From the NCBI GenBank assembly GCA_963854735.1, contig OY978101.1, positions 1,426,001 through 1,490,000 of the forward strand: DNA of 64,000 bases, read 5' to 3'. The translations under genes were made by a program, and so were the position numbers. The stretch is from Marvania coccoides. Taxonomy: Eukaryota; Chlorophyta; Trebouxiophyceae; Chlorellales; Chlorellaceae. Under the pieces are notes generated by a model that was given only the letters and a program-made list of their open reading frames with translations, was not told the origin of the DNA and made no database searches. Positions 33,801 through 44,310 of the stretch are shown here, one piece after another; the stretch's first letter is position 1; the number at the start of each line of letters is the position of its first letter.

Positions 33801-34783
33801 ATGGCTTCGTTGCGCCGATTCAGCTGCCGGGACCTCTTATCCTTCAACGCCGTTAACCTGGATTACTTCACAGAGACGGTGAGCCTCCCGCCGCCGCCTT
33901 GCATTTTGTATCGTCCTCCCCCTCACTCCGCGTGTTTTTAACACCCAATCGCCTCCCCAATCGCAGTACAACCTCTCCTTCTACATGCAGTACCTCGCGC
34001 GGTGGCCAGAGTATTGTTTGATGGCAGTGGCGCCGGGGCAATCCAGCATGGCTTACAGTGAGCTGCCAGGACTCCCCCTCTCCCCCTCCCCTGATTTTTG
34101 TGTTTTCAGAAAGCTTAAACCGCCTATGTTTCACCCATTTCGCAGTTTTGGGCAAAGCAGAGGGCACTGGAAGGGACTGGCATGGTCATGTCACGGCGGT
34201 GACGGTGGGGCCTCCGTTCAGACGACAGGGGCTGGCGCAGAGGCTGATGAACCTGCTGGAAGACGTGACCATCAACAGGCGCGTTTGGAGGGGGCAGGCT
34301 ACATTTTTCTTCTTCTTATAGTTGCTTGCTATATAATTCAACAAGAGAGTCATTTTCCCTTGATTTAATTGATTTTATTTTCAACTTGTTTGCAGGCACA
34401 ACGCGTACTTTGTGGACCTTTTCGTACGGGCGTCGAACGCTGCTGCCATTAGCATGTACAGCTCGGTGCGTTTTCTTTCTTTTGGATTGCTTGCGATGCA
34501 CCTCCTTTCTTAACAACTTTTCAAATTTTGCCGTGGGGTTGTTTCGCCCTTGCAGTTTGGATACTCAGTATACAGAACAGTTCTAGGGTACTATAGCAAT
34601 AATGAAGACGCGTATGGTGAGTAAAAAGAAGGAGAGAATGTGCAAGAACACGTCTCTGCATTAAACTACGAACTTTTCTCCGCCTCTGCAGATATGAGAA
34701 AAGCCATGCCAAGAGACGTAGAAATGCGGTCAATCATTCCCATGAAACGCCCCGTGCGACCAGCAGAGCTAGAATACGATTGA
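33801..34783 (+). CDS. NAA20: N-alpha-acetyltransferase 20 (NatB catalytic subunit)
   Basis: Acetylates nascent chains beginning Met-Asp, Met-Glu, Met-Asn or Met-Gln, together with NAA25. Exons 33801-33878, 33967-34057, 34146-34278, 34396-34465, 34556-34616 and 34692-34783 give 174 residues, the family length. Motifs: LSFNAVNLDYFTETYN, YLARWPEY, the acetyl-CoA-binding loop FRRQGLAQRLM (R/Q-x-x-G-x-A), YFVDLFVRASN and FGYSVYRTVLGYYS, then DAYDMRKAMPRDVEMRSIIP. Intron 3 begins GCGCGT, a GC donor required to keep the frame into HNAYFVDLF. This is a single-domain cytosolic GNAT. Confidence 0.96.
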
Positions 34784-35064
34784 CTTGTAATGAGTAGCCA
34801 ACGTTGCAGTTATAATATTATTTAGAACAAGAGTGGATGCATGGGCAGAAGAGAGCAACCCGTGTATCAAAGGTGCAGGCTAGCAGCCGCTCGAAAACGG
34901 TGTCAAGATCAATCTTTGCACGGCTACCCTTGAGGTTCATGATGGCTTTGCCTGGAGCAGACCAAGATGAGATGAAGTGCATGAAGGTGGTGGCCATCAG
35001 GTGGCTGCATTTTTATTTTTTTAAGAATAAATAAAAGTTCCGAACAGCTAAGACGCAACCGGCG

Positions 35065-36705
35065 ATGGCCCCGTCACTCATTCCCGGCCTCGTGCCGCAG
35101 CGAAACATCACATCGAACCTCAATCTAAACTCAAATTCGTCAAAGACTCGCAATGCGTCGCCATCTCACCCCTCCCACTCCCGCACTGTTCCCGCTAAAG
35201 CCAAGGCCGCCAGCAAATCGCCGCCTTCTGAAGCAGCCACCACCGAAGCATACCTCAGCTGGGCCACCACCGCCGGCATCGACTTCCCGAAAATTACGCA
35301 GGCGGTCTTCCCGGGCGGCGTCCGCGGCGCTCGCGCCCTGGACCCCATCGCCCCTGACGAGCGTTTCGTCACCGTGCCCCGTGCAGCAGCGCTAGTCATC
35401 GAGCCGAAGGGGCGGTGTCCCTGCCCTGAGTTTGTGACTGCCGAGTTCTGGAAGCAGGCGCCGTGGTTCGTGAAGATGGCGGTTCTGCTGCTGCGGGAGT
35501 CGTCGCGCGGGGGGGTCTCTCCCGTCTGGGGGTACGTGCTGCAGCTGCCAGACAGCATCGATGCGCCCGTGCGATGGACTCCAGTAGAGGTGGAAGAACT
35601 GCAGTACAAACAACTACAAGAGGCAGTGCGACAGCAGCGCGCGCTGTGGGAGCGGCAGTATGAGCTGTTCGCGGCCGCAGCGAAAGCGGCAGCGGCAGGC
35701 GCAGACGTGAGAAGCAGCAGCAGCAACGGGGTTCCGTCTTGGGAGCGGTTTCTGTGGGCGTGTGAGAACGTGCGCAGTCGGGCGTTCAGCGGCCCTTACG
35801 CGGGAGCGCCGTTAGGGGAGCGGTTGCGGCTGGGGGGGGCGGTGGCGGCAGCGGGCTTGGCATATGTGGCGTGGGCCCACGTGCCTCTGGAACAGGCGTT
35901 GAACGGCGCCATCGCGGCCGCGGTGTTCAACCTGCTGTACGACATCATTCTTTCTTCTCGGCTCAAATGGTACGCGATAGAAAAATTAAGAAAACATCTC
36001 TCGCTCTGCCGCTCTTCTGCTTCCAAGCCTTTTCCCCCCGTTTTTTCGCAACCAAATCCCAGGAATTAAATCGTGAATTATACTCCTACTTATTTCCCAC
36101 GTTTTACCTCGCTCCCCTTGCATAAAACCACATGAAAACAAAACCAAAATAACTGCAGGTATGCCCTCTGCCCTGTGGTCGACTCTATGAACCACAGCAG
36201 CAAGGTGGACTCCACCATCGAGTTCGAGTACTTCAAAGACACATTTGTGGTATCCACAGACGCGCCCTACGCCAAGGGCGACCAGGTCTTTATTTCCTAC
36301 GGCCCCCAGCCCAACGAGGCATTGATGCAATTTTATGCCTTTTTTGAGCCAGGCAACCGGCACGACGCCTACGTGGTGCCCACCAAGTTTGGGGATGCGG
36401 TGCGGCTGGTGGTGACGGCCAACGGCAGTTTGACCCCGGATAGTTTAAAGAAAGCGAGGGACGCTGCCGCCGCTGTGGGGGTCACCGACGAAGCGGCGTT
36501 CAGGGCGAGCGTGCTGGGGGCGCTGGAGGCGGAGCTGGCGGGGAAGCCTACGACGCTGGCTGACGATGAGAGGCTGCTGGAGACGGCGCACCTGCTGACG
36601 GCGAGAAAGAAAGCAGCTGTGGAGTTTCGGGCGGAGAAGAAGCGGCTGCTGCTGCGGGGGATTGCCAAGGCGAAGAAGAAGGTGGAGAAGAAGCAGCAGT
36701 TGTGA
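35065..36705 (+). CDS. SET-domain protein (Rubisco LSMT-like) with membrane segment
   Basis: Exons 35065-35969 and 36159-36705 give 483 residues. The amino-terminal ~55 residues are Ser/Lys/Pro-rich and fit a plastid transit peptide. The SET domain of the LSMT/SETD3 type is recognisable by RFVTVPRAAAL, the SRAF of ENVRSRAFSG, the VVDSMNHSS core motif and FISYGPQPN. Between SRAF and MNH a ~48-residue hydrophobic insert (about residues 250-300; GGAVAAAGLAYVAWAHV, then GAIAAAVFNLLYDIIL) could form one or two membrane helices. The end is a Lys-rich helix matching the LSMT substrate-binding region only loosely. Likely a lysine methyltransferase or a non-catalytic relative; substrate unknown. Confidence 0.78.
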
Positions 36706-37243
36706 TATTGGGTTCTAGATAACAATGCGATCGAATGATACTCCGTGATGATGTTTTGTTATTTATTTAACATTTTTTTAACTGTGGTATGTTGGCTCCT
36801 CCTAAAGTATAACGTATAGTATTGTAGTGTGCGTTACAAAGTGTGCGGAATGGATGCATGCAAAACTGGGAGGCGCCCTATAGCGCCGCTCACGTGAGAA
36901 ACGGATTGAGAGAGGAGGAAGAAAGAAAAAAGGTAAAAAACAAACTGAAAAGGGGGCGCGCAAAAGGCGCGCCTACACTACTGCGTTCTGTGTACAAAAC
37001 TGTCGTTCTTTTTCGCTAATCAAAGCTAGGTGCGTCATGAATATATCAAGGGGATGAAAACATCGCATTCGTGCTACATTGTCTGTCATTGTGGGTGTGG
37101 TGAAAAGTTGGTTCGCCTGCTGCTGGTCCTTTTAGCTGCAAAGGGCTCCGCTGCACCTTCCGAACCCTCCAGCACCCTCTAAATAATACCTCGCCGACAC
37201 TGCTGCTGCTGCTGTGCGTGGGCCAAGGCTCCCTTTACTACTT
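36706..37243. other. Convergent intergenic region
   Basis: 538 bases between the 3' ends of the SET gene (plus) and catalase (minus). Low-complexity A/T and purine stretches; no gene seen. Confidence 0.5.
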
Positions 37244-39579
37244 TCAGAGCGCCCCGGCCGCCTGTAGTTTGGCCGCGATGCGCTTGCCCAGTCCGGCATC
37301 GCACTGGGTCATGTAACCCACCCACACGCGGCGGATTTCCTGTGTGGTGCGCGGGTCCAGCAGCAGGTCGTCGCAGATGCGGCAGATAAACCGCTCTTGG
37401 CGGGCAGGCTCCCACGAGCGGAACCTGACCCCCGGCTGCTCGAAATTGTTCTCTTTGGCGATGACAGCGCGCTCGCGGCGGCCGGCCAGCTGCCGGGAGG
37501 GCGCGGGGTAGCGCTCGGCGTGGCGGGCGGAGTCGAACCGAGAGGGGAAGTAGTTGACCTCCTCATCTCGGTGCATAAAGTTCATGAAGCCGTCGTGGTG
37601 GTTGTTGTGGTGAGCGCACTTGGGGGCGTTGACGGGGAGCATGAGGTAGTTGCCGCCCAGGCGGTGGCGCTGGGTGTCCTGGTAGCTGCAGCGGAGCGAA
37701 ATGTGTGAAAGGAACCGGCGTGAGAAAAATGGCGTAAAAAAAAAAGGGGGGGGAACCCAACTTTAATGAAAGAAAATAATTAGGAAAGTGTGTATATACA
37801 GCGAGCATTGTGGTAATATATGTGTGAAAACGCCGCTAGAAAGGCAGCTGAGGCGCAACTTACGAGAAGATGCGTGTCTGCAGCAGCTTGTCGTCGGAGT
37901 AGTGAATTCCCGGCACCACCAGCGCAGGGCAGAACGCCAGCTGCTCGTTCTCGGCGAAAAAGTTGTCGGGGTTGCGGTTCAGCACCATGCGCCCCACGGG
38001 CTGCAGCGGGAAGCGGTCCTCAGGCCAGATCTTGGTGACGTCGAGCGGGTCGAATTCAAACTTGTCCTCGTCTGTCGGATCCATGGTCTGAATGAAGAGG
38101 CCCCACTCGGGGTACTCCCCGCGCGCGATGGCGTCATAAAGGTCCTGCGTGGCATGGCTGTGGTTGGCCCCGCCCACCTGCACCGCCTCGTCTGCATTCC
38201 ACAGGGAAGCCACGCCGCAGGTGGGCTTCCAGTGGAACTTCACCATGGTCTCGCGGCCCTCGCGGTTGATCAGCAGGAAGGTGTGCACGCCGAAGCCCTG
38301 AATTAAAAAAATAAATAAACACAAATGAGAGGGGGAGGGGCGGTGGTACAATTGGGTTTTAAAACCATTGTAATTTGGCAAAAAAAATGTGGTCTTAATG
38401 AAAAAATAAGAGAAATATTAGTTGAAGAACACTGCAAAAGTGCACAAAAGGGTAATTTCATGATTATATTTGCTTTTACCTCCATGTGACGATAGTTGGT
38501 GGGGATGCCGACGTCGTCAAACAGGAAAGTGAACATGTTCATGGACTCGGGGATGTGCGAGAAGAAGTCGGCGATGCGCCAACCCTCCTGGATGTGGTTC
38601 TTGGGGTTGGGCTTGAGGGCGTGCACCATGTCGGGAAACTTCATGCCGTCGCGGATGAAAAACACCGGGATGTTGTTGCCAACCAGGTCGAAGTTGCCCT
38701 CCCTGGTATAGAACTTGACGGCGAAGCCGCGCGGGTCACGCAGGGTCTCGGGGGACCCGCGCTCGTGGATGACCGTGGAGAACCGCACGATGAGGGGCGT
38801 CTGCACGCCCGGGGCTCGAAGAAAGTCGGCACAGGTGAGGTGGGAGACGTCGTGGGTGACCTCAAAGAAGCCCTTGGCGGAGGCGCCGCGGGCGTGCACC
38901 ACGCGCTCGGGGATGCGCTCGCGGTCAAACTGCGGGAGAGCGAGACGAGAAGAAAAATTTAGAAGACAACAGGCAAGGTAAACGTGTTTGAGAGGTTGGA
39001 GGGGCAGAAGAAATACTGTGTAGATTGGGGTTTATGACATGATGAATAAAGTGGAGATCAAGCGATGAGAAAGGAGAGTTTGAGCTGTTTTTCTTCTTCT
39101 TACGTTGGCGATTTTTTCAGTGAGCTGGTAGTCCTCCAAAAGGATGGGACCTGGACAGGTTGAAGAAGAAACACAGAAGCTTAGAAAGAACTGCTTAATT
39201 AGCGCCTAAATGGCACCTTCTCTAGTAATGAATAGGACAGAACTTGCCTCGGACACCGACGGTCACAGAATTGTTGTTGTTCCACACCGGAGTGCCTGAG
39301 TTGGTGGTCCAGTGGGTGCTGTTAAATGCCGAACTGGGGCGATACTGCAAACGGCAAAGGGTGGCGGAGTCGTGAGGGAGCTGAACGCGAGAACGAAAGG
39401 ACCGAAGGAATTCATTTTATAAATCAAAGTGCTGGCCTAGACCCCAACTTCGGCGGCGTCGGGCGGCGGGCCATTTCACAGAGACCATCGTGGCGTGGTG
39501 TTTGGTCGAATGAACAGCCGCTGCAATGCTCGTGAAAAAAACAAGCAACGAAAGGTTGACATACCTTTTCGGGATTCAT
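37244..39579 (-). CDS. CAT: Heme catalase
   Basis: Breaks down H2O2 to water and O2. Six exons on the minus strand (39565-39579, 39248-39344, 39104-39150, 38480-38929, 37864-38297, 37244-37685) give 494 residues, typical for clade-1 type plant and algal catalases. Catalytic His is in [12 protein letters not shown], the distal Asn in [12 protein letters not shown], and the proximal heme Tyr in [18 protein letters not shown]-binding type residues follow in [13 protein letters not shown]. Exon 1 encodes just MNPEK. Intron 2 starts with consensus GCAAGT (GC donor at 39247). The carboxyl end (KLQAAGAL) is not an SKL-type peroxisome signal, so import may use an internal signal. Divergent from the TRMB gene, 206 bases away. 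Confidence 0.97.
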
Positions 39580-39785
39580 GGCTGCGTGTCCCTTTGGCCT
39601 CGTTCGACCCTCCGAAAGCAAAATTCAAGGAATTAAATATGCCTGGGCGGCTGGCCACTCGCCAAATGCATTGTCGAGAGCGGCAACTTTCTTAGCCATC
39701 TCGTTGCAGTGTTCGTTTTGCAGTCATTTATATTAATATATAAATTCAGCAGATCGATCGAAAGCCATCACCGAGCGCCGCAGCC

Positions 39786-40907
39786 ATGGGGAAGGGAAAA
39801 CGCAAAATTCAAAATCTGTCGAACGACGGCGATGGCGAAGGAGAGGTGCGTGGGGTCCCTGACGTTCAATTTAGGGCTCTTTATACATCATTGCGCCATG
39901 CATTCTCACCACACCCCGGCGGGGCCCTTCTTTTCAGGTGAAAATGCCAAAAAAGTCGCTCTACCGCCAGCGGGCCCACAGCAACCCCCTGCAGGACGTC
40001 CACTTCGACATTCCGCTCAGCCCCGACCACATGAACTGGTACGCACGTCGTCAATCCATCATAACTGAATTTTTATTACTCCGTTTTATATCTTATCGAC
40101 CGGTATTGCCCCTTTTTTCTGCAGGCAGGAGCACTTCCCTGAGCTGCACGCCGAGGCCGCTGAAGCGGGTGTGGCACCCCCCGCGGTGGATTTTGTGGAC
40201 ATTGGCTGTGGGTTTGGGGGGCTGACGGTGCGTCTGGCCGAGGCCTACCCAGACAAACTGGTGGTGGGCATGGAAATCAGGAACAAAGTATCAGGTAAAT
40301 TCTTTGATATTTACTACTTTAATCGAAATTTCCGTCAACTTTCTCTTCTTTTTTTGCATATTTTTGGTTAATAAATCGAGTCATAAGCCATTTTTTTTGA
40401 GCTCGTCGGGATTTTTTTCTTCTTTTATCTCGTCCTGCAGAGTATGTCAAGGAGAGGGTGTTGGCGCTGCGCAAGAAGGAGCCTGGGAGGTACCGCAACG
40501 CGACCTGCGTGCGCACTAACACCATGAAGCACCTCACAAACTACTTCAAAAAGGGGCAGCTCGAAAAAATGTTCTTCCTGTTCCCCGACCCCCACTTCAA
40601 GGCCTCCACGCACCGCCGCCGCATCATCCAACGCACGCTGCTGGCGGAGTACGCCTATCTGTTGAAGCCAGGGGGCATTCTGTACACAATCACCGACGTT
40701 GAAGATCTGGCAATTTGGATGCGGGAAAAGTTGGAGGTGCACCCTCTGTTCGAGCGGCTGAGCGATGAGGAGGTGGAGGGGGACGCCGCGGCGGCGCTGC
40801 TGGTGGAGGGTACCGAGGAGGGACAGAAGGTGAAGCGGAACAGCGGCAAAACATGGAAGGCGATCTTTCGACGAGTGGAGGCGGTGCCGCCAGAAGCAGC
40901 AAAGTGA
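39786..40907 (+). CDS. TRM8: tRNA (guanine-N7-)-methyltransferase catalytic subunit (TRM8/METTL1)
   Basis: Makes m7G46 in tRNA variable loops with a WD40 partner (TRM82/WDR4). Exons 39786-39845, 39938-40038, 40125-40294 and 40441-40907 give 265 residues. Motifs: the eukaryotic [15 protein letters not shown] amino end, SAM-binding [14 protein letters not shown] and [14 protein letters not shown], the [12 protein letters not shown] strand, and the TrmB signature [20 protein letters not shown]. The carboxyl tail ([12 protein letters not shown]) matches the family end. All splices are GT-AG. A basic amino-terminal exon ([10 protein letters not shown]) suggests nuclear access. Confidence 0.96.
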
Positions 40908-41201
40908 GGATGGCGTGAAGAATTGTCTGAGGAACGAAATGACGTGCGTGTGGGATTGGATTGTGGGTCGAAAACGGAGGGGGGATTTGCTTTGGAAAGA
41001 AAAAAAGCTTAGCTGAGCGTGCCCAGCGGCTTTGACTGTGGTGACGGTTTTGACTTTTTGACCCAATTTAATTTCAGGCGGCTAAATGTCTGGATAAAAA
41101 TCGAAGAATTCACTGAGAAGTTAGTAGAGTTAAATCCAACTGGAATTGGGGAAGCGTACTTACTTTGTTTTTTTCAACAGAAAATCCTGAAAGAAAAAAA
41201 A

Positions 41202-42754
41202 ATGGAAGAGAACTCGCCGGTGCTCACTCCGTTGCCCAAGAGTACAGAACCGCACCCGTGAGTATACTCTTATCACGCCATACATATCATAATAATGAGG
41301 GGAAAACTCTCGTTGTTTTGAATTTTCCTGACGCTCCCAATCTTGCTCTATTGCGGCGCAGCGAGTCCACCCTCGCAGAGCGCCTGCGCTCAAAATTGAA
41401 CTTGCGATACGCCCCCGCAGTAGAGCAAGAATCACAGTCATCTCATGCTGCCGCTGTCGCTGCCGCCGCCGCCACCGCCGCCACTGCTGCTGCCGCTGAG
41501 TGTGCAGCAAAATTCTCGGAGGCAAAATCTCAGCTGGAGGAAGAGCACGCCAAGCGCCTGGAGGAGGCGGAGCTGGCTTTTGAGCGCCGGCTGGGCATAA
41601 TGGATGATCGACTGACTCTTCGAGCACAAGAGGAAGAGGCAAAAGCGGCAGCGCTGGAGAGGCAGCTGCGGAACGAGAGGGAGGAGAGGGAGCGCCAAGA
41701 GACAGAGCAGACCGCTGCGCATGCGGCTGGAATGGAAGCTGCGGTGCAGAAGATGCAGCGCCAGGTGACAGAGGCGATGGAGAGACAGGCAGCGGCAGAA
41801 CAGCTACTGTACAAATCAAACGAGGCGTGGGAGGCGAGATTTAGAGCGCTCGAGGCAGAAGCAGACGCGGATGTGGAAGACGCGAAATCCCAGGAAGGGT
41901 CTACCATAGCTGGGGAGTGGGCTGCCGCGCAGGCGCTTCGCGGCGAAGCGGCATTTTTGAAGCAGGCTCTGGAGAACGCGCGCCGAGCGGCGGAGAGCGC
42001 CGCGGCAGAGGCGTCTCGCTGCGCACGCGAAGCGGCGCAGCTGCGGGCGGAGGCTGCTGGGCTGCAGCAGGACCTGGCGGCAGAGAGCGAGGAGTTGGCG
42101 AGCAGAAACGCGACCCTGATGGAAAAAAAGGCGGGCCTGAGGGCTCTGACCACCCAAAACACCAAGCTGGAAGCAAATTTCGCTGAACTGGAGGCGGCGC
42201 AAGCGACGGCAAAGCGCGAGAAAGCGGCAGCTGCGGCTGACATTGCGGAACTGACTTTGAAAGAAAGAGCAGCGAGAGCAGCGTGCCGTGCTGCGGCCGA
42301 AGCACAAGCAGCCGCGGAGCTTGCCGTGAGTGGTGGGAAAACCAGGGAGGCTGCGGCCAGGAAGGAGATTTTGGGGTTGGTGGAAACGGCGCAGAGGCTG
42401 CAACAGAGGTTGCGGCAGGTGGCAACTGACATTGAGGCTGCCGCAGCGCTGATTCACAGACCTGCTGAGCTCAAGGCTGCCGTGGTGCGGATGCATCAGC
42501 TCTACGTTTCCAGCAAGGCGCCTCTGGAGGGCAACAATAGCCCTCTGGAAAGTGCCGATGCAGCGGCGGTGAGAGAACCACAACCAAAAGGCAACGATGA
42601 TGAGGTTGCTAGGCTGAAAACTGCGGTGGCGAGATTGCAGCGGCAGGTGGTGGTGCAGCGGGAGGCCGTGGCGGCGGAGAAACGGCGAGCGGCGGTTGAG
42701 AACGGGAAGCTAGTCGAGGAAATTATATTTTTGTTGGAGGTGCAGAAAAGATGA
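41202..42754 (+). CDS. Long coiled-coil protein, unknown
   Basis: Exons 41202-41257 and 41362-42754 give 482 residues. After a short Pro-containing leader (MEENSPVLTPLPKST) and an STLAERLRSKLN segment, nearly the whole protein is Ala/Glu/Arg/Leu-rich heptad sequence (about residues 60-470), with few breaks except around HRPAELKAAV and the Asn/Ser spacer KAPLEGNNSPLES. It resembles centriole, basal-body or golgin-type rods in composition, but no family motif was recognised. A decayed copy of its last ~40 codons lies 450 bases downstream. An upstream acceptor-like tract (ttcaacag, 41172-41180) leaves open an additional 5' exon. Confidence 0.7.
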
Positions 42755-43104
42755 GGTGTTACCGAGAACAGAGGAGAATGATGCATTCTTGAGAATCAAT
42801 ACTGGAGTGAGAAGAATTAAAAAAAAAAGAGAAAATTTGGCAACCCAGTGCTTTCTCCACGTCTGCTGGTGGCCGGGTCATCGTCATCACAGTCTCAGAA
42901 ACTCCCACTTTTGCCACTGATCCATGCGTCTGTCAATCAGCTGCCCCCAGGAGGTAGCCCTGCCTGTGCTTGTCCTCTTTCTTGTTTACATTTGCCTTTT
43001 TCCCACTCCTCAGCCCTCCTCGGTCTTTTTTCAGCCCTACTTCCCCCACCCCATGTTGTACCTTTCGAAAATGATGTACTAATGCATGTAACATCCTCTG
43101 CGCA

Positions 43105-43141
43105 GTTTGAACAACAGTGTTTGAACAACTGTTGTTCAAAC
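43105..43141. repeat. Inverted and direct repeats of GTTTGAACAAC
   Basis: Arms GTTTGAACAACAG (43105-43117) and CTGTTGTTCAAAC (43129-43141) are perfect complements. A third copy of GTTTGAACAAC at 43119-43129 lies between them, so alternative hairpins are possible. Confidence 0.75.
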
Positions 43142-43149
43142 TGTTACAG

Positions 43150-43285
43150 TCACCGTGAAATACGGCAAGCTGCAGTTGAGAATGGGCAATTGATAAAAAA
43201 GTTGAATTTGTCTTTTTGGAGGAGGTGAAGCAGAAAAGGGGGGTTATTACAGAGAGTGAGGGGATAGGGAGCATTTTGAGAATGA
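43150..43285 (+). pseudogene. Decayed duplicate of the coiled-coil gene 3' end
   Basis: This segment aligns with about 42670-42815, covering the last codons and the 3' UTR of the upstream coiled-coil gene. Shared features in the same order are GTTGAGAA-x-GGG, TTTTTGG-x-GG, GCAGAAAAG, ACAGAG and TTTTGAGAAT-like strings. The copy encodes a recognisable but frame-disturbed peptide (AAVENGQLIKK against AAVENGKLVEE). It has no start codon or intact frame of its own. Confidence 0.6.
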
Positions 43286-43328
43286 AAGAAAGAATTTAAA
43301 ACGTGCAATTATTTATTTATTCGTTGAA

Positions 43329-43697
43329 TCATTGTGTGGGAAGCGAGGAAGACGGCCGCCGCTGCAGCGACTGGGCGCCGCGCTTGAACGAAGCGCGGAT
43401 CTGCGCGCCCTCCGCCTTCAACCTGTTGATCTCTCCCCGCGTCTCCTCTAGCAGCGGCTTGGTGGGGCGGCTCCAGTTGAGTGCCTCTCTCACCGGCGGT
43501 AGATGTTTCAGCGCTACATGGAAGAGCAGAATCCAGCCTGCAGGGTGAACCGTTAGATACCCATGTCATAATACGGCATATTGCAAAGTACCTTGGACAA
43601 AAAACGGGGCCATAGCGACGGCCTTACCGATACCAACAGCGATCATCAAGAGCAAAAAAGTGCTTGCGAGACCCGCCGCGCTCTCAATCAACCCCAT
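43329..43697 (-). CDS. Small membrane protein, unknown
   Basis: Exons 43592-43697 and 43329-43537 (minus) give 104 residues. Two hydrophobic helices are visible: residues about 8-24 (LASTFLLLMIAVGIGKAV) and about 28-45 (MAPFFVQGWILLFHVAL) across the splice junction. A basic/polar tail follows with LEETRGEINRLKAEGAQIRA, probably a short coiled coil. The join at 43592/43537 restores the second helix exactly, which supports the model. The layout (two helices plus a cytosolic coil) resembles small ER or Golgi membrane proteins; no family assigned. Confidence 0.65.
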
Positions 43698-44310
43698 TAA
43701 TCATTATTATTCAGTGGGAAATTTTTTAATTTAAAAAATCGAATACAAAGAGCCAACCGGCATTCTGGGCTGCCACTTGCTGACTGTCGTTGCTGACTGC
43801 TCTAAAAAGGTCATAGCTAAAGCAAAATAAGATGCGGGCCGATAGCAAAGCCCCTGTGAAACGCAGCTTTCCATGTGACTAGTTTTAAAAGTCATAGAAC
43901 GACGGGAAAAGTGTGCTGCATTTCCTTAGTGCCGCCGACATTACAGCTGCGAATTCTTGAGCTCTCAAAGCATGTTGAATTCATTCTTAACTTTTGAGGC
44001 ATGGGCAAATACGCAATCATGAAAGAAAGAAATATGAAATTGGGGGATGCCTCTGACTCAAGTGGAGTGAGTTTCGAAGAGAAGGCTTGTAGAAGAGCGA
44101 ACCGTGGGAATCCTTCATGCATTATTAATAAATTAAATGAAAGGAAAAGCTGGACTGTCAACATGGAAAGAAACTCGAAAGGTAAAAACGATAGACTCCA
44201 TAAAATGAACACAATTTTATTAATTATGACTACTTGTAAAGTCCCAGACCCATCCTGCCGCCGCACAGTCTCCCAAGGGCTATTTAGTAAGAGGGGTACT
44301 CGGTATATTT
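43698..44310. other. Intergenic region with second copy of the 48-base repeat
   Basis: 613 bases between two minus-strand genes: promoter of the small membrane protein gene and 3' UTR of the LRAT-like gene. 44233-44280 matches 25-72 at 43 of 48 positions. No other gene seen. Confidence 0.6.

Larger units (their letters stand above)
42755..43328. other. Convergent intergenic region with decayed duplicate
   Basis: 574 bases between the coiled-coil gene (plus) and the small membrane protein gene (minus). It contains an inverted repeat (43105-43141) and a degenerate copy (about 43150-43285) of the coiled-coil gene's 3' end. Otherwise no gene seen. Confidence 0.6.
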
